Assembly (NCBI RefSeq): GCF_026274175.1
Contig: NZ_JAPHNL010000001.1
Span: 1 to 64,000, forward strand
Reading direction: 5' to 3'
Length of the DNA stretch: 64,000 nt
DNA from: Streptomyces beihaiensis
Lineage (GTDB): Bacteria > Actinomycetota > Actinomycetes > Streptomycetales > Streptomycetaceae
A program made the translations under genes and the position numbers. The notes under the pieces were generated by a model. The model did no database searches. It was not told where the DNA came from and saw nothing but the letters and a program-made list of their open reading frames with translations. Positions 50,534 to 59,827 of this stretch are shown here, in pieces. Positions within the stretch are counted from its first letter, which is position 1; each line of letters begins with the position of its first letter.

Positions 50534-52738
50534 ATGCCGGACGAACGGGCACAAGAACCTGCTCAGCCGCGAGAACCTGTTCCACCGCACGGCAGTGCTC
50601 GGCCCCAGGGGCCTTCACGGACGGGCCGCGGTGCGGCCTGGCTGGTGGCCGGCCGACGCACCAAGTGGCTGGTGGTGCTGTTCTGGCTGGTGGTGGTCGT
50701 CGTCGCGGCGCCACTCGCACAGAAGCTCACGGGTGCCCAGGACAACCAGGCATCGTCCTGGCTGCCCCGCTCCGCCGAATCCACCCAAGTCCTCGACCTC
50801 TCCGAGAACTTCAGACCCCAGCAGGTTCCCGCGATCGTCGTCTACGCCCGGCACGGCGGCCTGACCGCGCAGGACCGCGCACAGATCGCCGACGACGTCA
50901 GCGAACTCAAGAAGCTGCACGACCACGGGATCCGCGGCGCCGAGACGCAGGGCCCGGTCTTCGACACGAAGGCCCCGAACGCCGCAGCGGCCGCCCAGGT
51001 CTTCGTACCGATCACGATGGGAGACAAGGGCTGGCAGCGGATCGCCGGCGCCGTCGACTCCGTCCGAGCGCGCGTGGGCCAGAGCTCGCACGGGCTCGCG
51101 GTGCACATCACCGGCCCCGGCGGTACGTCGGCGGACTTCTCCAAGGCGTTCTCGGGCATCGACACGACGCTGCTGTTCTCGGCGGGCGCGGTGGTCGTGG
51201 TGATCCTGCTGATCACCTATCGCAGCCCGATCCTGCTCCTCGTCCCCCTGCTCTCGGTGATCGTCGCGCTCTTCACCGCGCAGGCGCTGATCTATCTCCT
51301 CGCCGAGTACGCGGGCCTGACGGTCAACGGCCAGAGTGCGGGCATCCTCACGGTCCTCGTCTTCGGGGCGGGGACGGACTATGCCCTGCTCCTGGTCGCC
51401 CGATACCGCGAGGAGCTGCGACGCCACGAGGACCGGCACGAGGCGATGCGGCTCGCCCTGCACCGGGCGGGGCCCGCGGTCATCGCGTCGAGCGCCACCG
51501 TCGGCGTGAGCATGCTCGTCCTGATGGCCGCCGAGATGAACTCGACGCGTGGGCTCGGCCCCGTCGCCGCGATCGGCGTGGCGGTCGCCCTGCTCGCGAT
51601 GATGTCGCTGTTCCCCGCCCTGCTGGTGGTCTGCGGCCGGTGGCTCTTCTGGCCGCTCGTCCCGCACGTGGGCTCGGACGAACCCACCGAGAACGGAGTC
51701 TGGGCCCGCACGGGCCGCCGTATCGCGCGGCGGCCCCGGCTGACCTGGGGCACCACCGCGGTGGTTCTCGCGGCGCTCGCTCTCGGCCTGACGCAGTTGC
51801 ACGCCGTGGGGCTCAGCAACGCGGACTCGTTCACGACGAAACCCGACTCGATCGTGGGCCAGGAGGTGCAGGCCGCGTACTTCCCCGCCGGCAGCGGGAA
51901 TCCGCTGGTGATCGTGGCGAACAAGGATCAGGGCGTGGCGGTCGGCCGCGCCGTCGCGAACACCAGGGGCATCGACGTGGCGAGCGTAGGCGTGCCGCCG
52001 GGAACGAAACCGGAGTACGGCGGCAAGGTCCTCTTCGAGGCGACCGCCACCGATCCCGCCGACAGCGAGGCGGCCAAGCAGACCGTGGAACGGGTTCGCG
52101 ACGCCGTGCACGCCGTACCCGGCGCCGACGCACAGGTCGGCGGCGGCACGGCGGCACTGTTGGACATGGACCGGGCGACAGCGCACGACAACAAGCTGGT
52201 CATCCCGCTCGTCCTGCTCGTGGTTCTGCTGATCCTGGCCGTGCTGCTGCGCGCCCTGGTCGCACCTGTGCTGTTGATCGCGACGGTGGTGCTGTCCTTC
52301 TCCGCCGCGCTCGGGATCAGCGCGCTCGCGTTCCGGTACCTCTTCGACTACGCGGGCGAGTCGACGGACTTCCCGCTCTTCGTCTTCGTGTTCCTGGTGG
52401 CGCTCGGCATCGACTACAACATCTTCCTGTCGACCCGCATCCGTGAGGAAGCGGAGCGGCAGGGCACCCGTGCGGGCGTGGTGACGGGGCTGGCCGCGAC
52501 CGGCGCGGTGATCACCTCGGCGGGCCTGGTCCTCGCGGGTACGTTCGCCGGGCTCGGCACCTTGCCGATGGTCGCCTTCGCCGAAATCGGCTTCGCTGTC
52601 GCACTCGGCGTCCTGCTCGACACCTTCGTCGTACGGTCCGTCCTGGTCACGGCGTTGTTCCTGGACGTGGGACCGAAGATCTGGTGGCCGCACGCGCTCG
52701 CGCGGCACCTGCCGGGTTCGGACGGTCCGTCGGCGTAG
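50534..52738 (+). CDS. MMPL-family RND exporter
   Basis: From ATG 50534 (GGGGGTGG upstream) the protein has 734 residues and about 12 helices in two halves. Each half has a helix, an extracytoplasmic porter domain (first half: LSENFRPQQVPAIVVYARHG and AQVFVPITMGDKGW), and five clustered helices with the MMPL motifs FGAGTDYALLLVARYREEL in the first half and FLVALGIDYNIFLSTRIREEA in the second, each with the Asp-Tyr proton pair. MMPL proteins export lipids, glycolipids or antibiotics with proton flow. It has no regulator or biosynthetic gene adjacent, so the cargo is not deducible. A perfect hairpin follows. Confidence 0.93.
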   Translation: MPDERAQEPAQPREPVPPHGSARPQGPSRTGRGAAWLVAGRRTKWLVVLFWLVVVVVAAPLAQKLTGAQDNQASSWLPRSAESTQVLDLSENFRPQQVPAIVVYARHGGLTAQDRAQIADDVSELKKLHDHGIRGAETQGPVFDTKAPNAAAAAQVFVPITMGDKGWQRIAGAVDSVRARVGQSSHGLAVHITGPGGTSADFSKAFSGIDTTLLFSAGAVVVVILLITYRSPILLLVPLLSVIVALFTAQALIYLLAEYAGLTVNGQSAGILTVLVFGAGTDYALLLVARYREELRRHEDRHEAMRLALHRAGPAVIASSATVGVSMLVLMAAEMNSTRGLGPVAAIGVAVALLAMMSLFPALLVVCGRWLFWPLVPHVGSDEPTENGVWARTGRRIARRPRLTWGTTAVVLAALALGLTQLHAVGLSNADSFTTKPDSIVGQEVQAAYFPAGSGNPLVIVANKDQGVAVGRAVANTRGIDVASVGVPPGTKPEYGGKVLFEATATDPADSEAAKQTVERVRDAVHAVPGADAQVGGGTAALLDMDRATAHDNKLVIPLVLLVVLLILAVLLRALVAPVLLIATVVLSFSAALGISALAFRYLFDYAGESTDFPLFVFVFLVALGIDYNIFLSTRIREEAERQGTRAGVVTGLAATGAVITSAGLVLAGTFAGLGTLPMVAFAEIGFAVALGVLLDTFVVRSVLVTALFLDVGPKIWWPHALARHLPGSDGPSA

Positions 52739-52760
52739 CCCGCACCGCGGGCGGTGCGGG
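52739..52760 (+). terminator. Perfect 9-bp hairpin after the MMPL gene
   Basis: cccgcaccg (52739-52747) pairs with cggtgcggg (52752-52760) around CGGG, starting directly after the stop codon. Confidence 0.8.
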
Positions 52761-52871
52761 CGCCCCCGGGTCCGTCGGGGCGAGGGGCTGCACCGGCGGA
52801 TCGAACCTCAGGTCCATAACACATCGCGTGATCGCGGTCTGCGCAGACATTCTGTCGATATGTGGGAACAG

Positions 52872-53420
52872 ATGGACGATGGACGCGCGGTGAAGGTGTC
52901 GAAGTACCTCGCGAAGCACTTGCGGCACCAGCCGGAGAGGATCGGGCTCACCCTGGACGAGAATGGCTAGGTCGAGATCGATACGCTGCCGGCCGCGTCC
53001 GCCGCGCACGGTTTTTGCTTCCCCCGGGACGAGTTGGACCACGTCGTGGCCACCAACGACAAGCAGCGTTTCGCGATCGAGGGAACCCGTATCCGCGCCG
53101 GCCAGGGCCACTCCGTCGAGGTCGACCTCCAACTGCCCCCGGCGACACCGCCGGCGTACCTCTACCACGGCACCGTCGCCCGCAGCCTGGCCGCGATCCG
53201 CTCGCAGGGCCTGCGTCCCATGAACCGCCACGCCGTGCATCTCTCACCCGAGCGGGAGACCGCCGTCCGCGTGGGTGCCCGCCGCGGCTGCCCGGTCGTC
53301 CTGTGCGTCGAAGCCGCCGCCATGCACCGCGACGGCCACGTCTTCCACGTCAGCGCGAACGGCGTGTGGCTGACCGCCGCCGTGCCCGCCGGCCACCTGC
53401 GCTTTCCCGGCCCGCACTGA
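52872..53420 (+). pseudogene. kptA: RNA 2'-phosphotransferase (Tpt1/KptA) gene broken by an in-frame TAG
   Basis: From ATG 52872 (or in-frame ATG 52860) the frame reads KVSKYLAKHLRHQPERIGLT, then LDENG followed by TAG at 52968-52970 where relatives have Trp (GWVEID), and continues without shift to the normal stop at 53418-53420. The continuation holds all family motifs: VVATNDKQRFAIEGTRIRAG, AYLYHGTVARSLAAI, LRPMNRHAVHLSPERETAVR and HVFHVSANGVWLT. KptA removes a 2'-phosphate from RNA using NAD. A single TGG-to-TAG change explains it; the rest looks under selection, so the break is recent, or a sequencing error, or a restart at an internal codon yields a partial protein without its first domain. 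Confidence 0.9.
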
Positions 53421-53506
53421 CCCGGGGCGCCGGATGCCGAGCGGGCGGAGGCGCGTCGGCGCCCGAGCGAGGAACCGGGCGGGGCGCAGACTCGAACGGA
53501 AAGCCG

Positions 53507-53893
53507 TCAGACGAAGAAGGCGTTCATGCCGGGCACGTCGGAGAGATACGTCTCCATGCTCGCGATCTCTCCGTCCCGGAGCCGGCAGACGGTGGCCAGG
53601 TATTCGTCCAGCACGGCGTCCTCCCGGCGCGCGGTGTTGTGCAGGGAGAGCGCCATGTTCTCCCTGCTGACCAGGAGATGCAGCAGCTCGAAGTCGAGGC
53701 CGTACGACGCGATCCGCTGAGCGCGCTCCACCACCGCGTCGGCTCCCACGACTGTGCCGGAGACGGTGTTGTCGCCGGGCAGGGTCCAGGTGGCGTCGTC
53801 GTGCAACAGGGCTCGGATGCCGTCCCAGTCGGCCGAGACGAGGGCCTGGTGGAAGGTGCGCCCGAGAGCGAGGGGGGCTTCGTTGGTGGACAT
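53507..53893 (-). CDS. SnoaL/NTF2-like small protein
   Basis: 128 residues, starting MSTNEAPLALGRTFHQALVS. It has the NTF2/SnoaL fold layout: helix ADWDGIRALLHDDATWTLPG, then strands VSGTVVGADAVVERAQRI, LLHLLVSRENMALSLHNTAR, EYLATVCRLRDGEIASMETY and the end LSDVPGMNAFFV. The family covers ketosteroid isomerase-like enzymes and ligand-binding proteins. It is divergent from a TetR gene with operators in between, so it is probably the main target of that regulator. Catalytic residues cannot be assigned. Confidence 0.88.
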   Translation of the reverse strand: MSTNEAPLALGRTFHQALVSADWDGIRALLHDDATWTLPGDNTVSGTVVGADAVVERAQRIASYGLDFELLHLLVSRENMALSLHNTARREDAVLDEYLATVCRLRDGEIASMETYLSDVPGMNAFFV

Positions 53894-53908
53894 GACATTC
53901 CCTTCACA

Positions 53909-53982
53909 GCACTAAAGCGGTGATCTCTGCTTTAGTGCGACTGTAGATGCACTGCCTACTAAGGCACAAATCTTTGCTTTAG
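53909..53982. promoter_or_regulatory. TetR operators between the SnoaL-like and TetR genes
   Basis: A perfect inverted repeat gcactaaagc (53909-53918) and gctttagtgc (53929-53938) spans a 10-base centre. A second, imperfect one, ctaaggc (53959-53965) and gctttag (53976-53982), repeats the same half-site just upstream of the TetR start (53992). Shared ctaaagc half-sites in the only common promoter region mark them as operator sites for autoregulation and for control of the SnoaL-like gene. Confidence 0.8.
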
Positions 53983-53991
53983 AGTGGGCGG

Positions 53992-54564
53992 GTGAACGCT
54001 GACACATCGACGAGGCGGCCCGGTGGCCGCAGTGCCCGCGTCCGTGCCGCCGTGCACAGCGCCGCGGTCGCGCTGGTGGCCGAGCGTGGCGCCGACCAGG
54101 TGACCCTCCCCGCCGTGGCCGAGCGTGCGGGGGTCAACTCCAGTACCCTCTACCGGCGCTGGGGCACCCTCGCCGCGCTCCTGGCCGACGTCGCCAAGCA
54201 TCGCGGCGACGTCGACGCGCCGCCGCTCGTCGGTGACCTGCGCGCCGACCTGGAGAACCAGGCGGTCTGGACGCTGGCGGAACTCTCCCGGCCCGGCGGC
54301 ATCGCGTTCTTCCGCGCCGAGGTCGCGCCGGACGTCGACGAGCGGCACGAAGGGCTGCGCGAATGCCTGCGCAGGGTCAGCGAGCGGTTCCGCCCCGTCC
54401 TCGACGCGGCGCGGGAACGCGGCGAGGAACCCCCGTCTCTGGAGCGGGTCCTGGACCGGATCATCGCGCCGCTCTACTTTCGGGTGGTCTTCTCGATTCC
54501 CGGTACGGATGAGGCGTATGTCCGCGAACTCGTCGCGGGCCTGCTTCCGGGACGTCCGGCGTGA
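53992..54564 (+). CDS. TetR-family regulator with a TetR_C-type ligand domain
   Basis: GTG 53992 starts a 190-residue protein. HTH residues about 30-60: QVTLPAVAERAGVNSSTLYR followed by RWGTLAALLADV, where Trp after RR marks the subfamily with a YRRW turn. The ligand domain follows. It is divergent from the SnoaL-like gene across 98 bp that hold two operators with its likely half-site. Ligand unknown. Confidence 0.93.
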   Translation: MNADTSTRRPGGRSARVRAAVHSAAVALVAERGADQVTLPAVAERAGVNSSTLYRRWGTLAALLADVAKHRGDVDAPPLVGDLRADLENQAVWTLAELSRPGGIAFFRAEVAPDVDERHEGLRECLRRVSERFRPVLDAARERGEEPPSLERVLDRIIAPLYFRVVFSIPGTDEAYVRELVAGLLPGRPA

Positions 54565-54845
54565 GAGTCGCGGTCGCACGACGTGCGGCACGGTGATCCC
54601 GGGTTCGGTGCGGCACTTGGCTCGCCCGGTCCCGCGGTTGTGCATAAGCCAGAATGAATGGATTTTCAGCCAGTGTTTGTCTCAGCTCATGACAGCTCCG
54701 GACCTCGACCCATGAAATGAACACGCATGAAGGCCGCGTGAAGATCACGGGGAGACGGCGTGTGCCCCGTAGGGGTCCACGCCGGACGCGCTGAACCGCA
54801 CCGGCCGCTTCGTTTCGAGCAGGTTCCAGCAGGAAGGACACCATC

Positions 54846-55556
54846 ATGAGACGCCGCACAGCGGCTCTGCTGACCCCGGCCCTGGCCGTCGCCGGAGCCC
54901 TGGCCCTCCCGGCCACCGCGCACGCCGCGGCCCCCGGCAACTGCGTCACCTCGCACAACGGTCCCATCGCCACCGCCGACTGTACGGGCGTGGCGAAGGG
55001 GACGACGTGGCAGGCCCGTGCCGTCTGCCTGCACGTGGTCTCCGGCCAACCGCTTGACTACTGGCGCAACGGCTCCCTCGCCACCGGCAACGGCAGGTCG
55101 GTGGTGTACTGCAACCGCGGCGACTACGCGACCAAGACGATCAGGGCGGTGACCCTGTCCGTGGCCGGCAAGCAGGGTCGCCTGGTCGGATACGGCGCCA
55201 AGTGCGTGGACATCCAGCACGCCAAGGCGTCGGACTCCACTGCGGTGCAGCTCTACCACTGCAACGGCACGGCCGCACAGTGGTGGACCCTGGGCGACGA
55301 CCACACCGTACGAGGCTTGGGGTACTGCCTGAACGTGGAGTGGGGGCGCAGCGCGAACGGCACCCATGTGGAGATCTACAAGTGTCTCCCGGGCGCCACG
55401 GGGGAGCAGTGGATCCCGCAGCCCAACGGCTCACTGAAGAACGTTCTGACCGGCAAGTGCCTGGACGACCTCGGCTTCAACACGAAGGACGGGACCCGGC
55501 TGGGCATCTGGGACTGCAACGGGCTGGCCAACCAGAAGTGGACACTGACGCCGTGA
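54846..55556 (+). CDS. Secreted ricin-type beta-trefoil lectin
   Basis: 236 residues with GAAGG upstream (about 54832). A Sec signal peptide ends ATAHA-AAPGN (near 28). After an about 75-residue N-terminal part with Cys pairs, residues about 115-236 form a ricin B beta-trefoil: three repeats with CVDIQHAKASDSTAVQLYHC, CLNVEWGRSANGTHVEIYKC and CLDDLGFNTKDGTRLGIWDC, and QxW turns AAQWWTL, GEQWIP and NQKWTL. Such domains bind galactosides or other glycans. There is no enzyme attached, so it is a free lectin. A perfect hairpin follows. Confidence 0.93.
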   Translation: MRRRTAALLTPALAVAGALALPATAHAAAPGNCVTSHNGPIATADCTGVAKGTTWQARAVCLHVVSGQPLDYWRNGSLATGNGRSVVYCNRGDYATKTIRAVTLSVAGKQGRLVGYGAKCVDIQHAKASDSTAVQLYHCNGTAAQWWTLGDDHTVRGLGYCLNVEWGRSANGTHVEIYKCLPGATGEQWIPQPNGSLKNVLTGKCLDDLGFNTKDGTRLGIWDCNGLANQKWTLTP

Positions 55557-55574
55557 TCGCGACGTAGCGCGCGA

Positions 55575-55598
55575 CGGCCCGCGGCGTGAAGCGGGCCG
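55575..55598 (+). terminator. Hairpin after the lectin gene
   Basis: cggcccgc (55575-55582) pairs perfectly with gcgggccg (55591-55598) around the loop ggcgtgaa, 19 bases after the stop. Confidence 0.75.
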
Positions 55599-55803
55599 GG
55601 ATGCGGGCGTGGTGTGGCGGCGGCGGGGAACTCGCCGCCACACCTTCGCCTTTGATCGCGCGCGGGCCCGTGTCCGTCGGCCGCGCCCGTACGAGGAAGG
55701 TGCCGAGGTCCGCACAGGAAGGCGGCCGGCGGTGCGGCGCGGATCAGATCCGGCCCTCGCCGCTCACGCGACAGCGCCGAAACCCGAGATCCTCACGAGT
55801 CTT

Positions 55804-56166
55804 CTACAGCGGCGGGTCCTCCTCGGCGCCGCTCGCATCCCCTCGCCGTCCGCGTGACCACTGCGCGGTGATGGTGAAGTTGGCCTCCGTCGCGGCCTTG
55901 GCGACGATCACGCCCGCTTGTGCGGAGAGCTTGATGCCGAACTCGACCGTGACGCTGTCCGGTGCGTGGGCGAGCCCGCGGACGTGGTCGACGACGGCCG
56001 TGAGCGCGGGCTGGACCCGGGCCAGGGCGGTTTGGAGCGTGTCGCCACCCCGGCCCACACGGTCGATGCCAGGGCTCTCCTCGTGCCCGGCCGGCTCACC
56101 CGCCCCGTCCGTCTCCACGGTGAGCGTGCTGCCGTCATCGAGCGGGATCCTTACCAGTGGTGCCAT
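55804..56166 (-). CDS. Trypco1-like (CU044_2847 family) small protein
   Basis: 120 residues starting MAPLVRIPLDDGSTLTVETD. A beta-hairpin-like start, a helix (TLQTALARVQPALTAVVDHV) and SVTVEFGIKLSAQAGVIVAK followed by ATEANFTITAQW match the trypsin-co-occurring domain 1 that stands beside trypsin-STAND proteins in actinobacteria. It is divergent from such a gene, 88 bp away. In the predicted conflict systems it is thought to be an adaptor or sensor for the trypsin-like protein. No enzymatic motif. Confidence 0.88.
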   Translation of the reverse strand: MAPLVRIPLDDGSTLTVETDGAGEPAGHEESPGIDRVGRGGDTLQTALARVQPALTAVVDHVRGLAHAPDSVTVEFGIKLSAQAGVIVAKAATEANFTITAQWSRGRRGDASGAEEDPPL

Positions 56167-56254
56167 CCGTCCCCCAAAGACGTGCCGGTCGCGTCGGGTC
56201 ACGGCATGGTCAACCACCGCCTGCGCCCGTCGGTTTCATGATTACGCTACCGGC

Positions 56255-59200
56255 ATGAGCAGAGGCCGCAGTCCGCTCGGCACCTCCGTCGCGCGGGTGC
56301 GTGGAGTCGGTGGGAAGCCGGTCGGCGGGGCGTTTCTCGCCGCGCCGGGGCATCTGATCACCGTGGCCCATGTCGTCAACCTGGCCCTGGGCCGGACAGC
56401 GGAAGCCGCCGATCGCCCCTCGGGCATGGTCGAGGTGGATTTCCCGCTGCTCGCCCCTGGCAGGGCGCTGCGCGCCGAGGTGGCGCACTGGGTGCCGCCC
56501 GTGCTCGACGCGGCCGACGGCCGTCCGGAGGACCTCGCCGCGCTGCGTCTGCTGGATCCGGTGCCCGACGGGGCGTCGCCCGCCCCGCTGCTCGAAGGTG
56601 CGGAACAGATGGACCTGCGGGCCGTCGTGCTCGGCTTTCCCGCGCTCTCCGACGAAGGGGTGTGGAGCGTCGGCCGGCTGCGTGGCCGACAGGCGAACGG
56701 CTGGGTGCAGATCGATGTCGACGAGGCGAGCCAGTTCGCGCTGCAGAAGGGGTTCTCCGGAGTCCCGGTGTGGGATATCGACCAGGCCGGGCCGGTCGGT
56801 GTGGTGGTCGCCGCATGGCGGGGGGCGGAGATCCGCAGCGGGTACATGATCCCGGCCGAGCGGATCCACCGGGCGTGGCCCGCCCTGTACGAGATGGCTC
56901 GTCCCCCGTCGCCCTTCCCGGGTCTGCGTCCGTTCGCGGAGCGCGACGCCGGCTTCTTCTTCGGCCGTAGCGGGCTCACCCGCCGTATCGTCGAGCTGAC
57001 CCGGCAGGCGCCCGTCGTCTCCGTGATCGGGCCGTCGGGGGTGGGCAAGTCCTCCGTGGTGCACGCGGGCGTCCTGCCCGCGCTGCGACAGCGCCAGGAC
57101 ACACTGGTCGTCGTGGTCCGGCCGTCCGACGCGCGGACTCCGCTGAGGGCTCTGGCTCTGGCCCTCGACCGGGTCGTCGCACCCGACCGCGCCCCGACGG
57201 ACCGGGTCGAAGAGGTGACCCGGCTCGCTCGGGAGCTGCGCGACGGTGCGGTGCGCGAGGTCGTGGGAGAAGTACTGCGCGGCCATGGCGGACCCACGCG
57301 ACTGCAACTCGTCGTCGACCAGTGGGAGGAGGCGTTCACCGGCCCGGCGGGGGAGGCCGACGAGTTCGGGCGGGTGCTCGCGGACGCGCTGCGCCCCGGT
57401 TCCCCGCTGCGGGTGCTCACGGTCTTGCGCGTCGACTTCCTCGGCACCGTCCTGCAACGCCCCGTCGTGGCGCCGCTGGTGCAGGACCGCTGGAACGTGA
57501 CCGTCGCCGAGATGACCCACGAGGAACTGGCCGAGGTCGTCGTCGAGCCGGTGAGGCGGGTTCGTACGGTCCGTTACGAGGACGGTCTCGTGGACCGACT
57601 GCTCTCGGACGTCGGGGAGGCGTCGGGGCGGCTGCCGCTCGTGCAGTTCACCCTCGCCGAACTGTGGCGGGAGCAGGGCCGGGGCCTGCTGACCCATCGC
57701 GCGTACGATGATCTGGGCGGGGTCCAGCGCGCCCTCGCCAACCACGCCGAAGCGGTCTGGACCGGCCTCGGGGACGGACAACAACGTTCCGCCGCACGCC
57801 TGTTGACCCAGTTGGTACGGCCCGTCCCCGAGACCAACGGCTTCACCCGCCGTCTGGCCTCCCGTGAAGACTTCGACACCGGCCAGTGGGAGATCGCGGG
57901 TCTCCTGGCCACCGCGCGCCTGGTCGTGCTGCGGGAACCGGAACGCGCCGAAGGCCAGTCGGCGCCCGCCCTGGGCGCCGAACTCGCCCATGACACGCTG
58001 ATCACACAGTGGGCGCGGCTGGGTGAGCTGGCCGCGCGGACACGCGAGTTCAGGCTCTGGCAGGAGGAACTGCGCCACCGGATGGGCCGATGGCGCGCCG
58101 ACGGCCGCCCCCGCCGGCGCCTGCTCACCCGCGCCGAGCTGCGCGACGCCCGCCGCTGGCAACGTGACCACGCCGCGGACCTCTCCTTCGCGGAGCACTC
58201 CTTCATCCGTCTGAGCCGCCGCCGGCGCCGCACGCTGGCACGGCGGTTCGCCGTGGCGGGCGTCGCCGTGCTGCTGGTGGCGGGCACACTGTGGTACCGG
58301 CAGAGCGGACGGCTCAGCGAGACGGCGGCGAACTCTCTGGCCGCCGTGGCCGGTTCGAGCGGCGGCGACATGTACACGCAGACGCAGCTCGCGCTGCGGG
58401 CGTACCGCACACGGCACACCGCCGCCACCCGACGGGAGATCCAGAACCTCTACCAGTGGGCCCAGCCGGTGGACCGGCTGCTGCCGGACAGCCGGACCGC
58501 GACCGACTTCAGCGCGGGACCGCCCGACTACCACCTGCACACCTCACTGAGCGGCGACGGGCGGGTGCTGGTCACCGTCACCGGCGGTCAGCGGCCGGCT
58601 GTGTGGCGGATACGCGACGGCGGCGTGTCCCGGCAGCGGCTCGAGGACCAGGACGACCCCGCGACGTCGACCGTGGGTGCCACGGTCGACGCGAGCGGGC
58701 GCTACGCGGCCTTCACCCAGTGGGTGAGCACCGACCTGCTGACCGGCGCCCGTTCGACACCGTGCAGTGCCCACGGCGCGACGACGACCGACACGGCGTG
58801 CATGACGGTGTACGACCTGTCCACCGGAAAACCCACCGTGCGCTTCCCTGTCACGGCCGTGGGCAGGCGGCCGTCGGTCGCGGCATTCGCCATCGACCCC
58901 GAGGACCGGACGGTGGGCGCCGTCCTGCGGGATTCCGGCGGCTACGAGATCCGTCTGTGGGACCTGCGCACGGGGCACCTTCGGACGCGGACACCGCTGA
59001 CCGTGGCCGACAAAGGGGTCCTCGGTTTCTGGCTGGCCCCCGGCGGACGCAGCGCCGTCGTCCTGACGCTGACCGGCGTCACCGGGCGGATACGTCAGCA
59101 CGCGCTCACCCGCATCGTCTTCGGCGCGCACGCCACGACCACCCGCAGGTTCGCCACCGGTATCCACGACGCCGGTGCAGCCGTCTCCGGCGACGGCACG

Positions 59201-59788
59201 ACCATCGCGGCGGGCGTTCCGGCCGCCGCGGGCGGCGACCCCTCCCAGCTGTGCGCCTGGGACCTGGCCACAGCCGCGAAGACCGCCTGCGTGCGGGGTC
59301 TGTCGCCGCGTCAGGCGGCCGGTCACCTGATGCTGGACGGCAAGGGACGGCACGTGTACGCGCTGGGACTGCCCGAAGACTCCGCGGGCGGCGCGGGAGC
59401 CTTCGGACAACTGCCCGGCGACTTGAACGCCCTGCCCAGTGCGCTGCCCTCGCTGGGCAGGGCGTCCACCGACGCCGCCACGCTGCACGTCACCCGGTGG
59501 ACCGTGGGCGACCGCACGGTGCGTGACACCGGGCTGCGGCTCGCCGCCTCCTGGTCCTTCGCGTTGCCGGTCGGTTCCAGCATCCTGCTGTTCGCCGACG
59601 GTGCCGTCGGATTCGTGGCACACCCCGGCACGAGGCATGGTCTGTCGGGCCCGGTGCCGCAGAGCGACCGCCTCGACGCGGACGCCGGGAAGCGGCATCT
59701 GTGCGCCGTGGTCGCCGACCGGCGCCTCGACGAGTACCACAGACGCAAGATCCCATCGGGCGCCTACAGCGGTGATCCGTGCTCCTGA
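56255..59788 (+). CDS. Trypsin-like protease-STAND NTPase-membrane helix-beta-propeller protein
   Basis: 1177 residues in four parts. Residues 1 to about 210: serine protease with His39 (TVAHVVN), Asp93 (EDLAALRL) and Ser168 (KGFSGVPVWD). Residues about 225-640: STAND NTPase with FPGLRPFAERDAGFFFGRS, Walker A GPSGVGKSS (Lys265), Walker B LVVDQWEEAFT and VLRVDFLG, then winged-helix parts with LPLVQFTLAELW and ELAHDTLITQW. Near 668-690 a single membrane helix (FAVAGVAVLLVAGTLWY). The rest (about 700-1177) is a degenerate WD-like propeller (VWRIRDGG, IRLWDLRTGH, LCAWDLATAAK). All active sites are intact. STAND NTPases oligomerise on sensing, so a propeller-triggered protease, as in predicted conflict or programmed-death systems, is likely. 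Confidence 0.93.
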   Translation: MSRGRSPLGTSVARVRGVGGKPVGGAFLAAPGHLITVAHVVNLALGRTAEAADRPSGMVEVDFPLLAPGRALRAEVAHWVPPVLDAADGRPEDLAALRLLDPVPDGASPAPLLEGAEQMDLRAVVLGFPALSDEGVWSVGRLRGRQANGWVQIDVDEASQFALQKGFSGVPVWDIDQAGPVGVVVAAWRGAEIRSGYMIPAERIHRAWPALYEMARPPSPFPGLRPFAERDAGFFFGRSGLTRRIVELTRQAPVVSVIGPSGVGKSSVVHAGVLPALRQRQDTLVVVVRPSDARTPLRALALALDRVVAPDRAPTDRVEEVTRLARELRDGAVREVVGEVLRGHGGPTRLQLVVDQWEEAFTGPAGEADEFGRVLADALRPGSPLRVLTVLRVDFLGTVLQRPVVAPLVQDRWNVTVAEMTHEELAEVVVEPVRRVRTVRYEDGLVDRLLSDVGEASGRLPLVQFTLAELWREQGRGLLTHRAYDDLGGVQRALANHAEAVWTGLGDGQQRSAARLLTQLVRPVPETNGFTRRLASREDFDTGQWEIAGLLATARLVVLREPERAEGQSAPALGAELAHDTLITQWARLGELAARTREFRLWQEELRHRMGRWRADGRPRRRLLTRAELRDARRWQRDHAADLSFAEHSFIRLSRRRRRTLARRFAVAGVAVLLVAGTLWYRQSGRLSETAANSLAAVAGSSGGDMYTQTQLALRAYRTRHTAATRREIQNLYQWAQPVDRLLPDSRTATDFSAGPPDYHLHTSLSGDGRVLVTVTGGQRPAVWRIRDGGVSRQRLEDQDDPATSTVGATVDASGRYAAFTQWVSTDLLTGARSTPCSAHGATTTDTACMTVYDLSTGKPTVRFPVTAVGRRPSVAAFAIDPEDRTVGAVLRDSGGYEIRLWDLRTGHLRTRTPLTVADKGVLGFWLAPGGRSAVVLTLTGVTGRIRQHALTRIVFGAHATTTRRFATGIHDAGAAVSGDGTTIAAGVPAAAGGDPSQLCAWDLATAAKTACVRGLSPRQAAGHLMLDGKGRHVYALGLPEDSAGGAGAFGQLPGDLNALPSALPSLGRASTDAATLHVTRWTVGDRTVRDTGLRLAASWSFALPVGSSILLFADGAVGFVAHPGTRHGLSGPVPQSDRLDADAGKRHLCAVVADRRLDEYHRRKIPSGAYSGDPCS

Positions 59789-59827
59789 GGTCCGGCGCGC
59801 GGCCGGGATCCGGCCCGACCGCTGCCC

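Noticed and set aside
54640-54662. Possible attachment-site repeat: gccagaatgaatg here is the inverse of cattcattctggc near 47500
   Set aside because: Only 13 bases match, there is no integrase or tRNA, and the two are in inverse orientation; likely chance.
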